Positions 23,037 to 32,743 of a stretch of 64,000 nt of DNA are shown one piece after another. Source of the stretch: Planctomycetaceae bacterium (lineage in GTDB: Bacteria; Planctomycetota; Planctomycetia; Planctomycetales; Planctomycetaceae); NCBI GenBank assembly GCA_041398785.1, contig JAWKUA010000009.1, positions 1 to 64,000 on the forward strand, written 5' to 3'. The notes under the pieces were generated by a model. It searched no databases. It was not told where the DNA came from and was given only the letters and a program-made list of their open reading frames with translations. The position numbers were made by a program, and so were the translations under genes. Numbering within the stretch: position 1 is the stretch's first letter; the number at the start of each line of letters is the position of its first letter.

Positions 23037-26000
23037 GTCGACTCATTCACCGGCAAACCGATCTGCTGACACGGGATTGGTTCAGCGGGTGCGACTCGCG
23101 CCCGGCGTCGACTCATTCACCGGCAAACCGATCTGCTGACACTCGAGTTCTCGTTCGCGTATCTTTGCCTGATCCAGGTCGACTCATTCACCGGCAAACC
23201 GATCTGCTGACACAGTTCGTCAGAATGGTTGCTGCGTGGCGTCGGCGGTCGACTCATTCACCGGCAAACCGATCTGCTGACACCCGGAACTGTGCCATAC
23301 GTCGGCGGAGCATCGACGGTCGACTCATTCACCGGCAAACCGATCTGCTGACACTTCCGAGCGCAGAGACTCCTGTCGCAGCCGTTCGGTCGACTCATTC
23401 ACCGGCAAACCGATCTGCTGACACCTCTTTGCGCCTGTGCTATGCCGGCTATGCCGGTTGTCGACTCATTCACCGGCAAACCGATCTGCTGACACTCCGC
23501 AACGATGCGAAATTCGATCCTGACGACAGAGGTCGACTCATTCACCGGCAAACCGATCTGCTGACACACGATCGGCTGAGATAGGTGTTTAGTCTTGAGA
23601 TGTCGACTCATTCACCGGCAAACCGATCTGCTGACACTCGCGAAGGCGATGTGAGCCTGTTCCGCGTCGGCCGCCGTCGACTCATTCACCGGCAAACCGA
23701 TCTGCTGACACAAGGACGTGGGACGTTGACGGAAATCAGTGGTAGTCGACTCATTCACCGGCAAACCGATCTGCTGACACAGAAAGTTTTGGTACCCGGT
23801 CCCACGTTCTGGCGTCGACTCATTCACCGGCAAACCGATCTGCTGGACACCCGATCAGCCGTCGACGCCGCGCCAAACGGTGACGTCGACTCATTCACCG
23901 GCAAACCGATCTGCTGACACTCGGGCGGCTCTGACGGCGACGTTCTGACAGTGCAGTCGACTCATTCACCGGCAAACCGATCTGCTGACCACCCGCGGAC
24001 CGAGCACGCATCCAGGCGTCCGCCGCGTCGACTCATTCACCGGCAAACCGATCTGCTGACACTCAACGGAGATCGCGTCCGCCGCTGGCTGGCCAGAGTC
24101 GACTCATTCACCGGCAAACCGATCTGCTGACACTAAGCCCCTTCCAGCGGCGCGGCCCTTGGCGTAGTGTCGACTCATTCACCGGCAAACCGATCTGCTG
24201 ACACCGTTGCAGTTCGGCACGGCGGCGGCCAGTTCGTCGTCGACTCATTCACCGGCAAACCGATCTGCTGACACGCGTGCATGTTGACCGCCGGATGCAA
24301 GGGCCGGATGTCGACTCATTCACCGGCAAACCGATCTGCTGACACTCGTGCCGAAAACTGTTCCCGGATGAGTCTTGATGTCGACTCATTCACCGGCAAA
24401 CCGATCTGCTGACACGCACTCCCAGCACCTAATCACACCGTGTTCGGGCCGTCGACTCATTCACCGGCAAACCGATCTGCTGACACTCCCACGTTCTGGC
24501 TGCCGGACGGCAAATTGAGGTCGACTCATTCACCGGCAAACCGATCTGCTGACACAGTATGCCAGGCGTTCAATGCTTGCCCGTGATGGCGGGTCGACTC
24601 ATTCACCGGCAAACCGATCTGCTGACACTCCATAGCGTGTCCCAGTCTTGTCCCGCTAGTTAATGTCGACTCATTCACCGGCAAACCGATCTGCTGACAC
24701 GTGAGAGTTGAATTCCACTGGAGATCACCTTCTTGAGTCGACTCATTCACCGGCAAACCGATCTGCTGACACAATTTTCTGGCTGGCGTTTCGGCCGTGC
24801 CGATCGGTCGACTCATTCACCGGCAAACCGATCTGCTGACACGGTCGCTCCGTCATCGTCGCACCGGGACACACTCGTCGACTCATTCACCGGCAAACCG
24901 ATCTGCTGACACTTCCCTGCGACGCGGTACCACGAAAGACACGTTTGTCGACTCATTCACCGGCAAACCGATCTGCTGACACTGATATAAGACCTTTGGC
25001 GATTTCAGCGATTTCGGTCGACTCATTCACCGGCAAACCGATCTGCTGACACTCCAGCGTTTGCCGCCGCCCGTGAAGAATTCCGCGAGTCGACTCATTC
25101 ACCGGCAAACCGATCTGCTGACACCCCTGCTGCCTTGCGAGCCGATTCGCTGTACTCTGGTCGACTCATTCACCGGCAAACCGATCTGCTGACACTTGCC
25201 GAACCATGACAGCAGCGCGGGCAGTGTGCCGTCGACTCATTCACCGGCAAACCGATCTGCTGACACGTAACCCGGTGCGGCAGTTGGGGACACACAAATG
25301 TCGACTCATTCACCGGCAAACCGATCTGCTGACACGCGGAAGTAATGCGGTGCCGTTTCGTCTGTCAGATCGTCGACTCATTCACCGGCAAACCGATCTG
25401 CTGACACACTTTGTTGCCGAGGATCTGCCGACCCAGAACCGTCGACTCATTCACCGGCAAACCGATCTGCTGACACTAAACGGTGAGGTTTCTTGCCACG
25501 ACTCCCGGAGCGTCGACTCATTCACCGGCAAACCGATCTGCTGACACCGAATCAGAATCCATTCCCAGCAGGATGTCGGTTCGTCGACTCATTCACCGGC
25601 AAACCGATCTGCTGACACACGGCGTCCGCGAGTCCGGCCGGCCAGTTGTCAGCGTCGACTCATTCACCGGCAAACCGATCTGCTGACACCGATTCTGTCG
25701 CCTGTCTGCGGGGTTCTGTCGTGTCGTCGACTCATTCACCGGCAAACCGATCTGCTGACACAGCAGCCTTCACCGATTTCGAGACCGCCGTGACGGTCGA
25801 CTCATTCACCGGCAAACCGATCTGCTGACACGTCGAGCCAGACATCGCCGGCAACCTGCTGCTGTTGTCGACTCATTCACCGGCAAACCGATCTGCTGAC
25901 ACTATGAATTCTATGATTTTCCAAATATCACCGACGAGTCGACTCATTCACCGGCAAACCGATCTGCTGACACGCAATGCGGCTGGCTTCGCCGCTCCAC

Positions 26001-26469
26001 TGCATTGCGTCGACTCATTCACCGGCAAACCGATCTGCTGACACCCTTGAACCGCGTCGCCGGGCCTCACTAAGCCTCTGTCGACTCATTCACCGGCAAA
26101 CCGATCTGCTGACACACTATGGAAGCCCGATTCACGGCACGCCTCTATTCGTCGACTCATTCACCGGCAAACCGATCTGCTGACACACCTTATTCCCAAG
26201 AATCTGACGGCCAAGAACCGGTCGACTCATTCACCGGCAAACCGATCTGCTGACACTACAGGCCGAAATAGAGCAGTCGGCCATCCACTTTCGTCGACTC
26301 ATTCACCGGCAAACCGATCTGCTGACACTGCTTCAGAACGATCTTCTGCAGTTCCAGAAACCGTCGACTCATTCACCGGCAAACCGATCTGCTGACACAA
26401 TACGCCCGTGTGCCAGTATGCCGGCCACATCGCGTCGACTCATTCACCGGCAAACTAATCTGTCGCAGC
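23037..26469 (+). CRISPR. Type V-B CRISPR array, 49 repeats and 48 spacers
   Basis: The 36-base repeat begins GTCGACTCATTCACC, continues GGCAAACC and ends GATCTGCTGACAC. First repeat 23037-23072, last 26434-26469; period 69-74 bases, spacers 33-38. All repeats were read as identical except number 12 (23814) and number 14 (23956), each 37 bases through a one-base duplication near the 3' end, and the last, whose 3' third is changed (TAATCTGTCGCAG). The decayed end marks the trailer, so transcription runs left to right from the tracrRNA side. The repeat end resembles those of known Cas12b arrays. Confidence 0.98.
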
Positions 26470-26611
26470 GCGCTTCGGTGGTCACGACCGAAGCGAGACG
26501 CGAACGTTTTCTTGTTGCAGGCCGGTTTCGTCTTGGCAGTCGGAAAATGCAGCGATCTGCCGTACACCGCGGGGCTGGCGTTGCGGGCTTCACGTGCGTT
26601 CAATGGCGAAG
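26470..26611. other. Array trailer
   Basis: 142 bases between the last degenerate repeat and the SRPBCC gene stop. No gene, terminator or further repeat copy recognised. Confidence 0.4.
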
Positions 26612-27448
26612 TCACGCTTCACAGTACTCCCTGACGGCATTCATGTCGGATTCGATGGCGGCGGTGACCATTTTCAGGATCATCGGCGTCAGCAGGCGGG
26701 CGGCGAGGTTGTGGGGGCGGGCGGTCATGTTCATCGTCATCAGGACGGCATCGTTCTGCGGGTCGACTGTGAAGACCGTGTCCCAGATTGTGCCGCCGGC
26801 GTCGGAGACCAGGCGGACGTGGTGGTTCTCGACGTATTCCGTGACTTCCAGAACGGTCGACGCTTCGCGGCCGTTCATCAGGCGAGTCTCACGGAAACGA
26901 GTGCCGACGCCGGTCTCGTGGTCGCTCAGGAATTCAATCTTCTGAATGCCGGGCACCGCCTTCGAAAAATCTTCCACATGCGCCAGCGTCCGGAAGACTT
27001 TTTCCACCGGAGCATGAATCGTGCGTGACGTGGCGACGATGTATTCCTTTGGGCCGGCGACGGCCAGTCCGAGGGCTCCGAAGACCAGACAGGCCAGAAT
27101 TCCGGCGGGCCACATCCACCACGGGTGAGGAATCATGGCCAGCGTGCCGATCGTCGCAACGGTGAAGAACGCCCAGACGATTCCTCCGGGAATCGCACTC
27201 CGTTCCGGTGCCGTTCGCCGAGCGACAAACGGTCCGACGGAACTGCCGACCGCCCACGAGCACAGCACGATCAGAAACGCGGGAACCGGCAGTGTCTTCA
27301 CCCATTCGGCCATCTGTTCCATGTTGCTCGTGTCAACATCGGCCGGAGGACCGTACAACGCGTTGCTGATCTGCTGAACGGCCGCGACACCGATCCCGCC
27401 CGCCAACATTCCCAGCAGAACAGCTCCGATTCGGTGAAGTATTCCCAT
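26612..27448 (-). CDS. Membrane protein with C-terminal SRPBCC domain
   Basis: A 278-aa protein. The N-terminal half has four predicted membrane segments (LLGMLAGGIGVAAV, FLIVLCSWAVGSSVGPFVA, GGIVWAFFTVATIGTLAMI, WPAGILACLVFGALGLAVA). The C-terminal half (from about residue 135) is a START/SRPBCC-type hydrophobic-ligand fold: SRTIHAPVEKVFRTLAHVEDFSKAVPGI, then GVGTRFRETRLMNGRE and a long C-terminal helix. The ligand is unknown. It faces the end of the array and is not obviously part of the CRISPR system. Confidence 0.8.
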   Translation of the reverse strand: MGILHRIGAVLLGMLAGGIGVAAVQQISNALYGPPADVDTSNMEQMAEWVKTLPVPAFLIVLCSWAVGSSVGPFVARRTAPERSAIPGGIVWAFFTVATIGTLAMIPHPWWMWPAGILACLVFGALGLAVAGPKEYIVATSRTIHAPVEKVFRTLAHVEDFSKAVPGIQKIEFLSDHETGVGTRFRETRLMNGREASTVLEVTEYVENHHVRLVSDAGGTIWDTVFTVDPQNDAVLMTMNMTARPHNLAARLLTPMILKMVTAAIESDMNAVREYCEA

Positions 27449-28316
27449 GGTTCAATCCTGGACGGGCCTCAGTATGTTCGACCGACCATTACACCGCCGC
27501 CGGAAGTGATAATAAAGCTTACGGAAAATCAGCTGACATGGCAGCCGCAGGGCGGATCATTTTGCGGCTCGCGTCGTGCGACAGTTCGACAGGACCAGTC
27601 TTTTCAGTCAGGATGACAGGTCGGCAGTGCAGCCAATTTCATCGCACCCTGAGAACTTGCATTTCCTGCACCACTGTGGCATTGTTGGAGAATGCCGGAG
27701 ACAGTGTGCTAAGAAGAGTGTGGCAGGGAATTGTTGACGTGGCGGGTGGCCGCGCCATCGGCGCCCGACGACGTGCGGAAACGCCCGCGCTGCAGGGTTA
27801 CCGGTCGACGTTCGAGTGTGAGTATGACATACTCACCGGTCTGAACCGCCTGGCCTGCACATGCTGGCGATTTGCGAATACTCCAGATTCACCCAACGCG
27901 GGCGTTTTGGTTACATTTGCGGACTTTGAACGCGATTTGCTTCGTGACATCCGGGGTCTGGTGGCCGTTCTCGGTGAACTCAGTAAGATCGACTCCGCGC
28001 CGGCTTGCAGAATGCTGTCCGCTTCCGGCAGGACCCTGCGAATTGCGGGTGCGGTGTTGGAGACAATCGAAGAGCTTCGGTGGAATGCGGCGACCAGAAC
28101 TGAAGCACCGCTTGCTGATCGCCGTCGGGTCTTGCAACGCAATCTTGATGACAGTGCCGTTGGCGAGCTTTTGAGCAACGAGCCGCAGCTTCCGGTGAGC
28201 GGCAGCGTTCTGGAAAGTGCGCGTGAAAAGGCAAAATGGCTGCAGTCGTCGACAGAATTGGAATCGCGTCGGTAGTCTGGAATGACTCCGAGATTCGGTT
28301 TTCTCCGCGCTTGACG
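27449..28316. other. Region with one doubtful ORF
   Basis: About 870 bases. A plus-strand frame at 27538-28275 could encode 245 aa, with a helical second half (DFERDLLRDIRGLVAVLGEL, LRIAGAVLETIEEL), but it lacks a ribosome-binding site and a recognisable motif, and its first third is cysteine/arginine-rich as in spurious frames. It may be coding only from about 27840 on. No RNA or repeats seen. Confidence 0.3.
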
Positions 28317-31300
28317 CTATTCGCGAGTGTTCGCGTCGGGGCTGTCGGAATCGTTGGCTGTGATCAGCTCCGGAGTTGCTTCGGCAAGTAGTCGCCCCGC
28401 AGAAAAGACACGGACGGACAGTGGTCTGACTCGGAGATAGCAATGATTCTCTGCAATACCCGCCTCGGACACGGTAAGTGTCATTTCCGCTTCTTCCCAG
28501 CCAGTGTTCTCAGCTTCTGGTATCGAGACAAAATACCGATCGTACGGGGCCGGGAAGATGAAGAAGACATCCATCGGGCCTGACGCGCCCGGGAACGGGA
28601 AACAGGAACCGACCACGTGTGAAGTACTTTCGTACGTGTCGCTCATATACCTTGCTAGCGGTCCGTCTAACGCGAAGTCGTCACGGCGAAACTCCCATTT
28701 CAAACTGGTTGAACCATCCTTATGAATTACGTCGTGAACATCCACCAGGGAGTCGTCGAGTGTTTGGTTATCAGCACTGCCCCGCCAGTCAACGAACGAC
28801 GCCTTTGTTTCGCCAGCGTAGAGCCTTACGGCCTGGCGTATGCGAATCGGGTCTGGCACGTGAACCACTCGCCGCATGATCGTCGATCGAAAGGCGCTTG
28901 TTCCTGCGTCCCCCAAACCCGATCTGAGGAGGGGCGGAAAGATCGACGACCAGCTACCGGGTTCGTAATCCACCCTGGCAACAGAATTCGCCGGCGGACG
29001 CAGGCTCTCAACTTTGACGACGGCCGCCTGAAAAGTCTCCCAATCGACAAGTTCGGCACTCATTCCATGGTGAAGAGCTATCAGCACAATCGACTGAGTG
29101 TCCATGAATGGCGTGCCCGCGGGCACTTCTGCAGCATCGCGGACCATCTGAATGCACGAATCCTGCCAGCTGCCGTCTCCCACAAGCACTGGTCCCAAAC
29201 GAATCTGCTCCCGCAGATACCATAAGTGGTTTGAAATCCGATTGTTCAGCTGCGATCTGCGCGCTCCGGCGTCCAGCACTGGTCCCGGAAGGTACAGTCG
29301 GATGGCGTCGGGTTCGTACTCGCGAGGCAGCGGATGGGGATGGCCGTAGACGGGCAGCGTCTGTCGGTTGCTTGTCTGCTCAAGCTCGAGATAACGACCG
29401 GGCTGTTCGCGGAATGAGAGTCCTGAGTCGTACTTGCTGCTCGGATACGCCTCGACGATAACAATTCCCGGTGTTCCGGCCGATTCCCGCAACAGGGCTC
29501 CTGCCATCTGATCTGATGACAGCACCTGACCTTCGCCTACTACTGAGTTCACAAAGCTCGTGCCGTCGATGACGGCATCGGTAAAGTCGCTCCCGGCAAG
29601 TATGGAACCATCGAGGTAGGCATTTGTGAGATTCGCACCGCAGAAACGTGCCCGCCTCAGATCACAGAAACTCAGGCACGCGCCAGTCAGATCTGCACCG
29701 GAGAAATCGACATCCTGAAGATCCGAGTAGCTGAGGTTTGCCCGATACAGACTGCATCGTGAGAAACTCGCGTGCTGAGCAACAAGGGCGAATCCTGCCA
29801 CGAAAGTCAGGTCACAATCGACGAACGCAGCATTCGACAGCGACGCCCCCGATAAGATGGCGCTGTCGAATCGCGCGTTCGTGGCACTGGAGTCGTCCAG
29901 GTTACAAAGGCGGAGATCGGCAGTCTCAAAATTGCCGTCGCTCAGATTAGTTTGCACAAATGAGACGCCAGATAGATCGGAATTCACGAAGTCGCAGCCG
30001 GACTGTATCAGTATCGGGAAGGCCCGCTGCTGTCCCTTGGAGGAGCCATCGCGAGATTCGATCAGCCGATCCAATACTTCCTGGGCCTCAGTTGCAGACA
30101 TCGGCGGGTCTGCCACCACCTGCTGATCATTGCGGCTGGTGGCGGTCTCTGGCCGGTATGGTGACGCGGATAGTCGTTCAGCGTTTCCATCTCTCGCACC
30201 AGACGCCGGCGGGTTGCTGGCCACAAATTCACGTCCGATCCACAGGACTGCGGCAATGGTCAGCGACGTAAAGGCTACTGCGGCAAGGGAACGGGGGAAC
30301 CGAGAATCCGTATTGGTTCTCGCGTGAGTCTCAATAGGCGGTGTGATTTGCGGAGTCAGCGCATCACACATCGCTCGAGCCGAGTGAAAGCGGTCTGCGG
30401 GGTCAAGCGCTGTCGCTGTAATAAGGCAGCTGCGCAACGGCTCAGGTATATGGTCCTGCTGCAGGGCGTCGACAAACGCCTCACGTTCTGAGATGTCTCT
30501 TCCCGTCAGCGCCCAGCCCAGCGTGACGCCAAGCTGAAATAAGTCTGTGCGTTCATCCAGGAGTCCGTCTCTCGCGAGTTGTTCCGGCGCATGGAATCCT
30601 GCCGTGCCACCCACTGACCTTACTTTCGGCTTCGTCCAGTTGCCGCCCTGCCGTCGCAGGGCCAGTCCAAAATCGATCAGAATCGGCCGCGGTTCTGCGC
30701 CGACCGGTGCCTGAAGAAGTCGGATATTCGACGGTGTGACGTCGCAGTGAAGGTAGTGTTTCAGATGAATGGCGTACAGTGCATCTGCGATTCTCGCCCC
30801 GATCCTGATGACGGACTGAGGATCAAGCCGGCCGGCCTCTTCAAGCGTTTGTCCTGGCAGGTACGGTAACACAAGATAGGCATAGTTCTCGTCATTGCCG
30901 GAGTGAAGGCACCGAATGATGTTCGGATGTTCGACTTCTGCAAGATCACTGAGAATGCCGGCTTCTTTGAGAATCAGGCCGGCATGCGGTGACTCCAGCT
31001 GCTGAAACTTGATGATGCTGCACGTACCCTTCATATCGGGCTTTGTCGCTGTGACAATATGCGCCTGCCCGCCCCGACCAATTTGTTCCTGAGGCATGTA
31101 TCCTTCGATTCGTTCAGGCAGAAGGTCCAAGACCGGCATATGCGGTATGGACCGAACAACGAGACTGCGAATTGAGGGATGATCAGATTCGAGCTGCATT
31201 CCACTCGGCAGGTACCCCTTGCCTGCCCCGTAAATGCGGTGAACCTCAATCGACAGCAGGTCGGCGACCAGCGCGAGCAGCACCTCATCAGGCGCATCCG

Positions 31301-31460
31301 GATTCGCCGCCTCGAATCGTTTCAGCCGGTCTTCAAGCACCGGTACCGGTCCGTGATCGAACTGCTCGTCGAATGCCGATGTCACCGCTTCAACCTCAAC
31401 GCGCCATCGTTCATCGAGTTGTGAAAACAGCTCGCTCGGTGGAATACGGAATTCAGTCAT
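28317..31460 (-). CDS. Ser/Thr protein kinase with pentapeptide repeats
   Basis: A 1047-aa membrane-anchored Hanks-type kinase. The kinase domain (about 117-365) has IGRGGQAHIV (glycine loop), SIIKFQ (ATP-binding Lys), HCDVTPSN (catalytic loop, with Cys and Thr replacing the usual Arg and Lys of HRDLKPxN), DFG and the APEQLA segment. A transmembrane helix (AAVAFTSLTIAAVLWIG) lies near 390. About 480-625 are pentapeptide repeats (NSDLSGVSFVQTNLSDGNF, ANLSYSDLQDVDFSGADL). The C-terminal 400 residues are unassigned. The start overlaps the sigma factor stop by four bases, so the pair is co-translated. Confidence 0.9.
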   Translation of the reverse strand: MTEFRIPPSELFSQLDERWRVEVEAVTSAFDEQFDHGPVPVLEDRLKRFEAANPDAPDEVLLALVADLLSIEVHRIYGAGKGYLPSGMQLESDHPSIRSLVVRSIPHMPVLDLLPERIEGYMPQEQIGRGGQAHIVTATKPDMKGTCSIIKFQQLESPHAGLILKEAGILSDLAEVEHPNIIRCLHSGNDENYAYLVLPYLPGQTLEEAGRLDPQSVIRIGARIADALYAIHLKHYLHCDVTPSNIRLLQAPVGAEPRPILIDFGLALRRQGGNWTKPKVRSVGGTAGFHAPEQLARDGLLDERTDLFQLGVTLGWALTGRDISEREAFVDALQQDHIPEPLRSCLITATALDPADRFHSARAMCDALTPQITPPIETHARTNTDSRFPRSLAAVAFTSLTIAAVLWIGREFVASNPPASGARDGNAERLSASPYRPETATSRNDQQVVADPPMSATEAQEVLDRLIESRDGSSKGQQRAFPILIQSGCDFVNSDLSGVSFVQTNLSDGNFETADLRLCNLDDSSATNARFDSAILSGASLSNAAFVDCDLTFVAGFALVAQHASFSRCSLYRANLSYSDLQDVDFSGADLTGACLSFCDLRRARFCGANLTNAYLDGSILAGSDFTDAVIDGTSFVNSVVGEGQVLSSDQMAGALLRESAGTPGIVIVEAYPSSKYDSGLSFREQPGRYLELEQTSNRQTLPVYGHPHPLPREYEPDAIRLYLPGPVLDAGARRSQLNNRISNHLWYLREQIRLGPVLVGDGSWQDSCIQMVRDAAEVPAGTPFMDTQSIVLIALHHGMSAELVDWETFQAAVVKVESLRPPANSVARVDYEPGSWSSIFPPLLRSGLGDAGTSAFRSTIMRRVVHVPDPIRIRQAVRLYAGETKASFVDWRGSADNQTLDDSLVDVHDVIHKDGSTSLKWEFRRDDFALDGPLARYMSDTYESTSHVVGSCFPFPGASGPMDVFFIFPAPYDRYFVSIPEAENTGWEEAEMTLTVSEAGIAENHCYLRVRPLSVRVFSAGRLLAEATPELITANDSDSPDANTRE

Positions 31461-32032
31461 GCCTCAGCCCGCCTCCTCAATTCGGCTTTGATAGCCCGCC
31501 GGGCAGTCTTGACTTTGTGGTCGGAGACCTGCAGCCGTTTAGCGATCTGCTCAATGCTGCAGCCGTCAACCCAGTCCCGCAGGACATCACGATGGAGTGG
31601 ATTCTCAAACGAAGCGACCTGCGCATCCACCCACCTGATGCAGTGTTCAACAAGTCTGCGAGTGATGGGCTGGTCGATCGGGAGACCGTCGATGGTCGCT
31701 TCGGGCAACACGGCCCTTAAGTCGGTGAAAAGGTCGTCCAAACTGATTCCGTCGTCAGCCAACCGGGACATTGGAACCGTCCTGCCTTCCTGCGTCCGAT
31801 AGGCATGTGAGGCCGTGTCGAGCTTTGTCTCAAGAATGGCCCGCAGGAACTTGAAGGCTGTCGGATCCTCGATCGGAGGACAATTCGCCCTGGACAACCC
31901 GCTCTTGATCGCGCTGACAACGAGGTCCTCCGGTTCCCCATTGTAGCAGCGAAGCGAGAATCGGTAGTGAAGAACGACTTTCAGCAGGTCGTCCATCATT
32001 TTCTTCCACAGTTGTTCGCGTTCGTCGGTCAT
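31457..32032 (-). CDS. Extracytoplasmic-function-like sigma factor partnered with the kinase
   Basis: A 191-aa sigma-70-family protein. The N-terminal part (LLKVVLHYRFSLRCYNGEPEDLVVSAIKSGL) resembles region 2, and the C-terminal part (DVLRDWVDGCSIEQIAKRLQVSDHKVKTARRAIKAEL) is a region-4 helix-turn-helix. Sigma factors genetically coupled to Ser/Thr kinases are a known planctomycete arrangement, where phosphorylation is thought to control sigma activity. ATG 32032 is used; GTG 32047 is an alternative. First gene of a two-gene operon. Confidence 0.8.
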   Translation of the reverse strand: MTDEREQLWKKMMDDLLKVVLHYRFSLRCYNGEPEDLVVSAIKSGLSRANCPPIEDPTAFKFLRAILETKLDTASHAYRTQEGRTVPMSRLADDGISLDDLFTDLRAVLPEATIDGLPIDQPITRRLVEHCIRWVDAQVASFENPLHRDVLRDWVDGCSIEQIAKRLQVSDHKVKTARRAIKAELRRRAEA

Positions 32033-32176
32033 TGGTGCAAGCCTCACTGAACTGCCAGGACAAAAAGAACGAAAAACCTCGACCGACTCCGTCTCCGATG
32101 ATCCGCCTTATGGTAGGGGCCGCTGACACAGTCTTGCAGCGGCAATAACCAAATCTCTTGTGTAAGGACACAGACA

Positions 32177-32362
32177 ATGCATCACGTTCTTCCGTTATTC
32201 GCGCAGGCCGCTGCTGGTGCAGCAGCGGCTGGCGAACAGGACACCGATAACGGCGCTGCCGTGATCGGCTTTCTTGTGATCGTCGGTATTTTGATCGCGA
32301 TCTTCAATTCGGGAAACAAGAAGAAGACCTTCGACATCCGGGGAACCGCCCACGAGCGGTAG
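32177..32362 (+). CDS. Small single-span membrane protein
   Basis: A 61-aa protein with an N-terminal hydrophobic/alanine-rich stretch and a clear transmembrane helix (AAVIGFLVIVGILIAIF) followed by a basic tail (NSGNKKKTF). AAGGA precedes the ATG by about 8 bases. It is the first of a run of plus-strand genes reaching the integrase. Function unknown. Confidence 0.65.
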   Translation: MHHVLPLFAQAAAGAAAAGEQDTDNGAAVIGFLVIVGILIAIFNSGNKKKTFDIRGTAHER

Positions 32363-32443
32363 TTGATCCGTAATCGAGGTCCGTTGCGGGTGTCCGCCAG
32401 AAGCGGGCGGACACCCGTACTTAACCGCTTCCGGAGTTTTCCA

Positions 32444-32641
32444 ATGCCGAAGTCGCCGTTCCTGCATCCGCCGTTTGAGTTTGAGCGGCTGCGCGGATTG
32501 TGGTGGGTGTTCATCATCGTCTGCATCGCGGTGTGCCTGAAGTGGCCGATCGTGCTGCTGTTTCTGGTGCTGCTTCGATGGCGTGACTTTGGACCAGGCA
32601 TTGTCTGGTCCATGACCGGCAGGCTGAAACGGAACGGGTGA
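32444..32641 (+). CDS. Small membrane protein
   Basis: A 65-aa protein (MPKSPFLHPPFEFERLRGL...) with one or two membrane helices (WWVFIIVCIAVCLKWPIVLL, FLVLLRW). The start at 32444 is preferred to an upstream in-frame start because the extension is basic and GC-skewed with no ribosome-binding site. CCGGAG stands about 8 bases before the ATG. Small membrane proteins at this place are common in conjugation gene clusters; no identity is claimed. Confidence 0.6.
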   Translation: MPKSPFLHPPFEFERLRGLWWVFIIVCIAVCLKWPIVLLFLVLLRWRDFGPGIVWSMTGRLKRNG

Positions 32642-32743
32642 GGTTTCCTCGAAGTTCCTTCCGATGGGTCCGCAGGCGGCCGGAATTTCGGCCGCCTGCG
32701 GATTTCTTCCCGTCCTGATCATCTCCGTTTGTGAGGTCCCCAG

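Noticed and set aside
23710..23813. Homology between the reverse complement of spacer 10 and spacer 11 (GTCCCACGT shared)
   Set aside because: Only about 11 of 12 bases agree and the flanks differ without codon-phase pattern; could be chance, unlike spacers 34/45 and 11/21.
23165..26183. Several open frames of 60-145 codons on both strands across the array
   Set aside because: They consist of the translated repeat (RLIHRQTDLLT, STHSPANRSADT, QQIGLPVNES) and are not genes.
27538..28275. A 245-codon plus-strand gene
   Set aside because: No ribosome-binding site, no motif, biased first third; reported only as a doubtful ORF in the gap description.
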